A stretch of DNA of 6,319 bases from Candidatus Gracilibacteria bacterium CG2_30_37_12 (GTDB taxonomy: Bacteria; Patescibacteriota; Gracilibacteria; BD1-5; UBA2023): contig MNYO01000044.1 of the NCBI GenBank assembly GCA_001873165.1, positions 1 to 6,319 of the forward strand, written 5' to 3'. Positions within the stretch are counted from its first letter, which is position 1, and every line of letters begins with the position of its first letter. Shown here one piece after another: positions 6,066 to 6,319 of the stretch. Position numbers and translations under genes: made by a program. The notes below the pieces were generated by a model. The model ran no database searches, was not told the DNA's origin, and saw nothing but the letters and a program-made list of their open reading frames with translations.

Positions 6066-6097
6066 AATATACTACAAAGGTCACATTGTAGTATATT
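6066..6097. terminator. 12-bp palindrome upstream of right transposase; terminator-like on minus strand
   Basis: 6066-6077 (AATATACTACAA) pairs perfectly with 6086-6097 around an 8-nt loop. On the minus strand the stem is followed after 2 nt by six T (A run at 6058-6063), the layout of an intrinsic terminator, though the stem is AT-rich. It would stop antisense transcription leaving the element toward the surface-protein gene. It lies 24 nt before the transposase start, much as the left hairpin lies 20 nt before the left transposase. Confidence 0.55.
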
Positions 6098-6121
6098 TCT
6101 ATTTGTCTCATGTTTTCTTGT

Positions 6122-6319
6122 ATGGATCTCAATCGTGCTCTTAAGAACAATCGTATTTTTCGTGCCCTCACAGGAATATCCCCTGAAGAATTTCAATCGC
6201 TTTTACCTGTCTTTACTCAATTTGTCATAGAAGTAGCTCTTTCCAAACAAAACCGTAAGCGTGGATATGGAGGAGGAAGACAGGGGAATATCAGAAACCC
6301 AGAAAAGAAACTTTTTTTC
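6122..6319 (+). CDS. IS5-like (DDE_Tnp_4 type) transposase, N-terminal part, runs off right edge
   Basis: The first 66 codons read open to the window end. They begin MDLNRALKNNRIFRALTGIS, then PEEFQSLLPVF, then an arginine/glycine-rich turn (KRGYGGGRQGN) and NPEKKLFF. This is the HTH domain that precedes the DDE domain in IS5-superfamily transposases, whose typical pattern is LTGlsxeeFexLL, GGGRk, xxxxKLFFILxY. The start at ATG 6122 gives the usual N-terminus; no Shine-Dalgarno sequence precedes it. The catalytic domain is outside the window, so integrity cannot be judged. No UGA codon occurs in the visible part. It points away from the surface-protein gene, which begins about 150 nt away on the opposite strand. 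Confidence 0.85.
   Translation, partial: MDLNRALKNNRIFRALTGISPEEFQSLLPVFTQFVIEVALSKQNRKRGYGGGRQGNIRNPEKKLFF

Larger units (their letters stand above)
6042..6319 (+). mobile_element. Left part of an IS5-like insertion sequence, runs off right edge
   Basis: The element is defined by the transposase start at 6122. Its outer end is probably near 6042, where GACTTGTCCCGAAAC has the look of a short IS5-superfamily terminal repeat. I cannot see the other end, so neither the repeat nor the target duplication can be verified. The preceding TA or TAG could be the target site. Confidence 0.45.

Noticed and set aside
5768..6196. A 142-codon minus-strand frame starting at 6196 as the N-terminus of the surface protein
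   Set aside because: Its first half lies antisense to the transposase and across the palindromes and has no recognisable protein character. The signal peptide at 5973 in another frame is a far better N-terminus.
1..6319. Composite transposon carrying the whole block
   Set aside because: The two transposases are clearly different sequences, and the block consists of housekeeping genes. Shared ends cannot be shown from this window.
1..6319. tRNA, rRNA or CRISPR features
   Set aside because: I found no cloverleaf-like segment, rRNA signature or regularly spaced direct repeats by eye on either strand.

Overview
The window comes from a bacterium that reads UGA as glycine (NCBI code 25), which points to Candidatus Gracilibacteria (BD1-5/GN02) or Absconditabacteria (SR1) of the Candidate Phyla Radiation. 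Nine in-frame TGA codons interrupt four otherwise clear protein families. Most fall where the family has a conserved glycine: both glycines of the guanylate kinase P-loop GPSG, the glycine before DEAGRG in RNase HII, and the glycines of the riboflavin kinase core. CGA and CGG still encode arginine at invariant positions. Read with the standard code, the four genes look broken; with UGA as Gly they are complete, apart from one separate frameshift.

Layout. (1) 1-100, minus strand: the 5' end of an IS5-like (DDE_Tnp_4 type) transposase running off the left edge, preceded by a 12-bp hairpin. (2) 150-374: no gene; a -10-like box lies just before ribH. (3) 375-2280, plus strand: a compact flavin operon of lumazine synthase (ribH), an unusual two-domain protein (riboflavin kinase at the N-terminus, archaeal RibL-type FMN adenylyltransferase at the C-terminus), and an FAD/NAD(P) ferredoxin-reductase-like flavoprotein. 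(4) 2283-2314: a 14-bp hairpin terminator between convergent units. (5) 5973-2334, minus strand: a secreted GIGT-repeat/C1q-like surface protein with a frameshift in its signal peptide, then RNase HII (rnhB), guanylate kinase (gmk) and seryl-tRNA synthetase (serS). (6) 5986-6097: two related AT-rich palindromes. (7) 6122-6319, plus strand: the 5' end of a second, related but distinct IS5-like transposase running off the right edge. The two transposases point outward from a roughly 6-kb block of cellular genes.

The flavin genes form a logical chain. RibH makes the riboflavin precursor 6,7-dimethyl-8-ribityllumazine, the fusion would convert riboflavin to FMN and then FAD, and the third gene is an FAD enzyme. 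The minus-strand genes supply core functions (GMP to GDP, RNA/DNA hybrid repair, Ser-tRNA charging) next to a surface protein. No start codon in the window has a Shine-Dalgarno sequence. Three genes that could head transcripts have a -10-like hexamer only 11-13 nt before ATG, which suggests leaderless or nearly leaderless mRNAs.

The strongest points of interest are the reversed-order kinase/RibL fusion, the UGA=Gly evidence, the outward-facing transposases with a shared hairpin layout, and the one-base frameshift in the surface protein's signal peptide.
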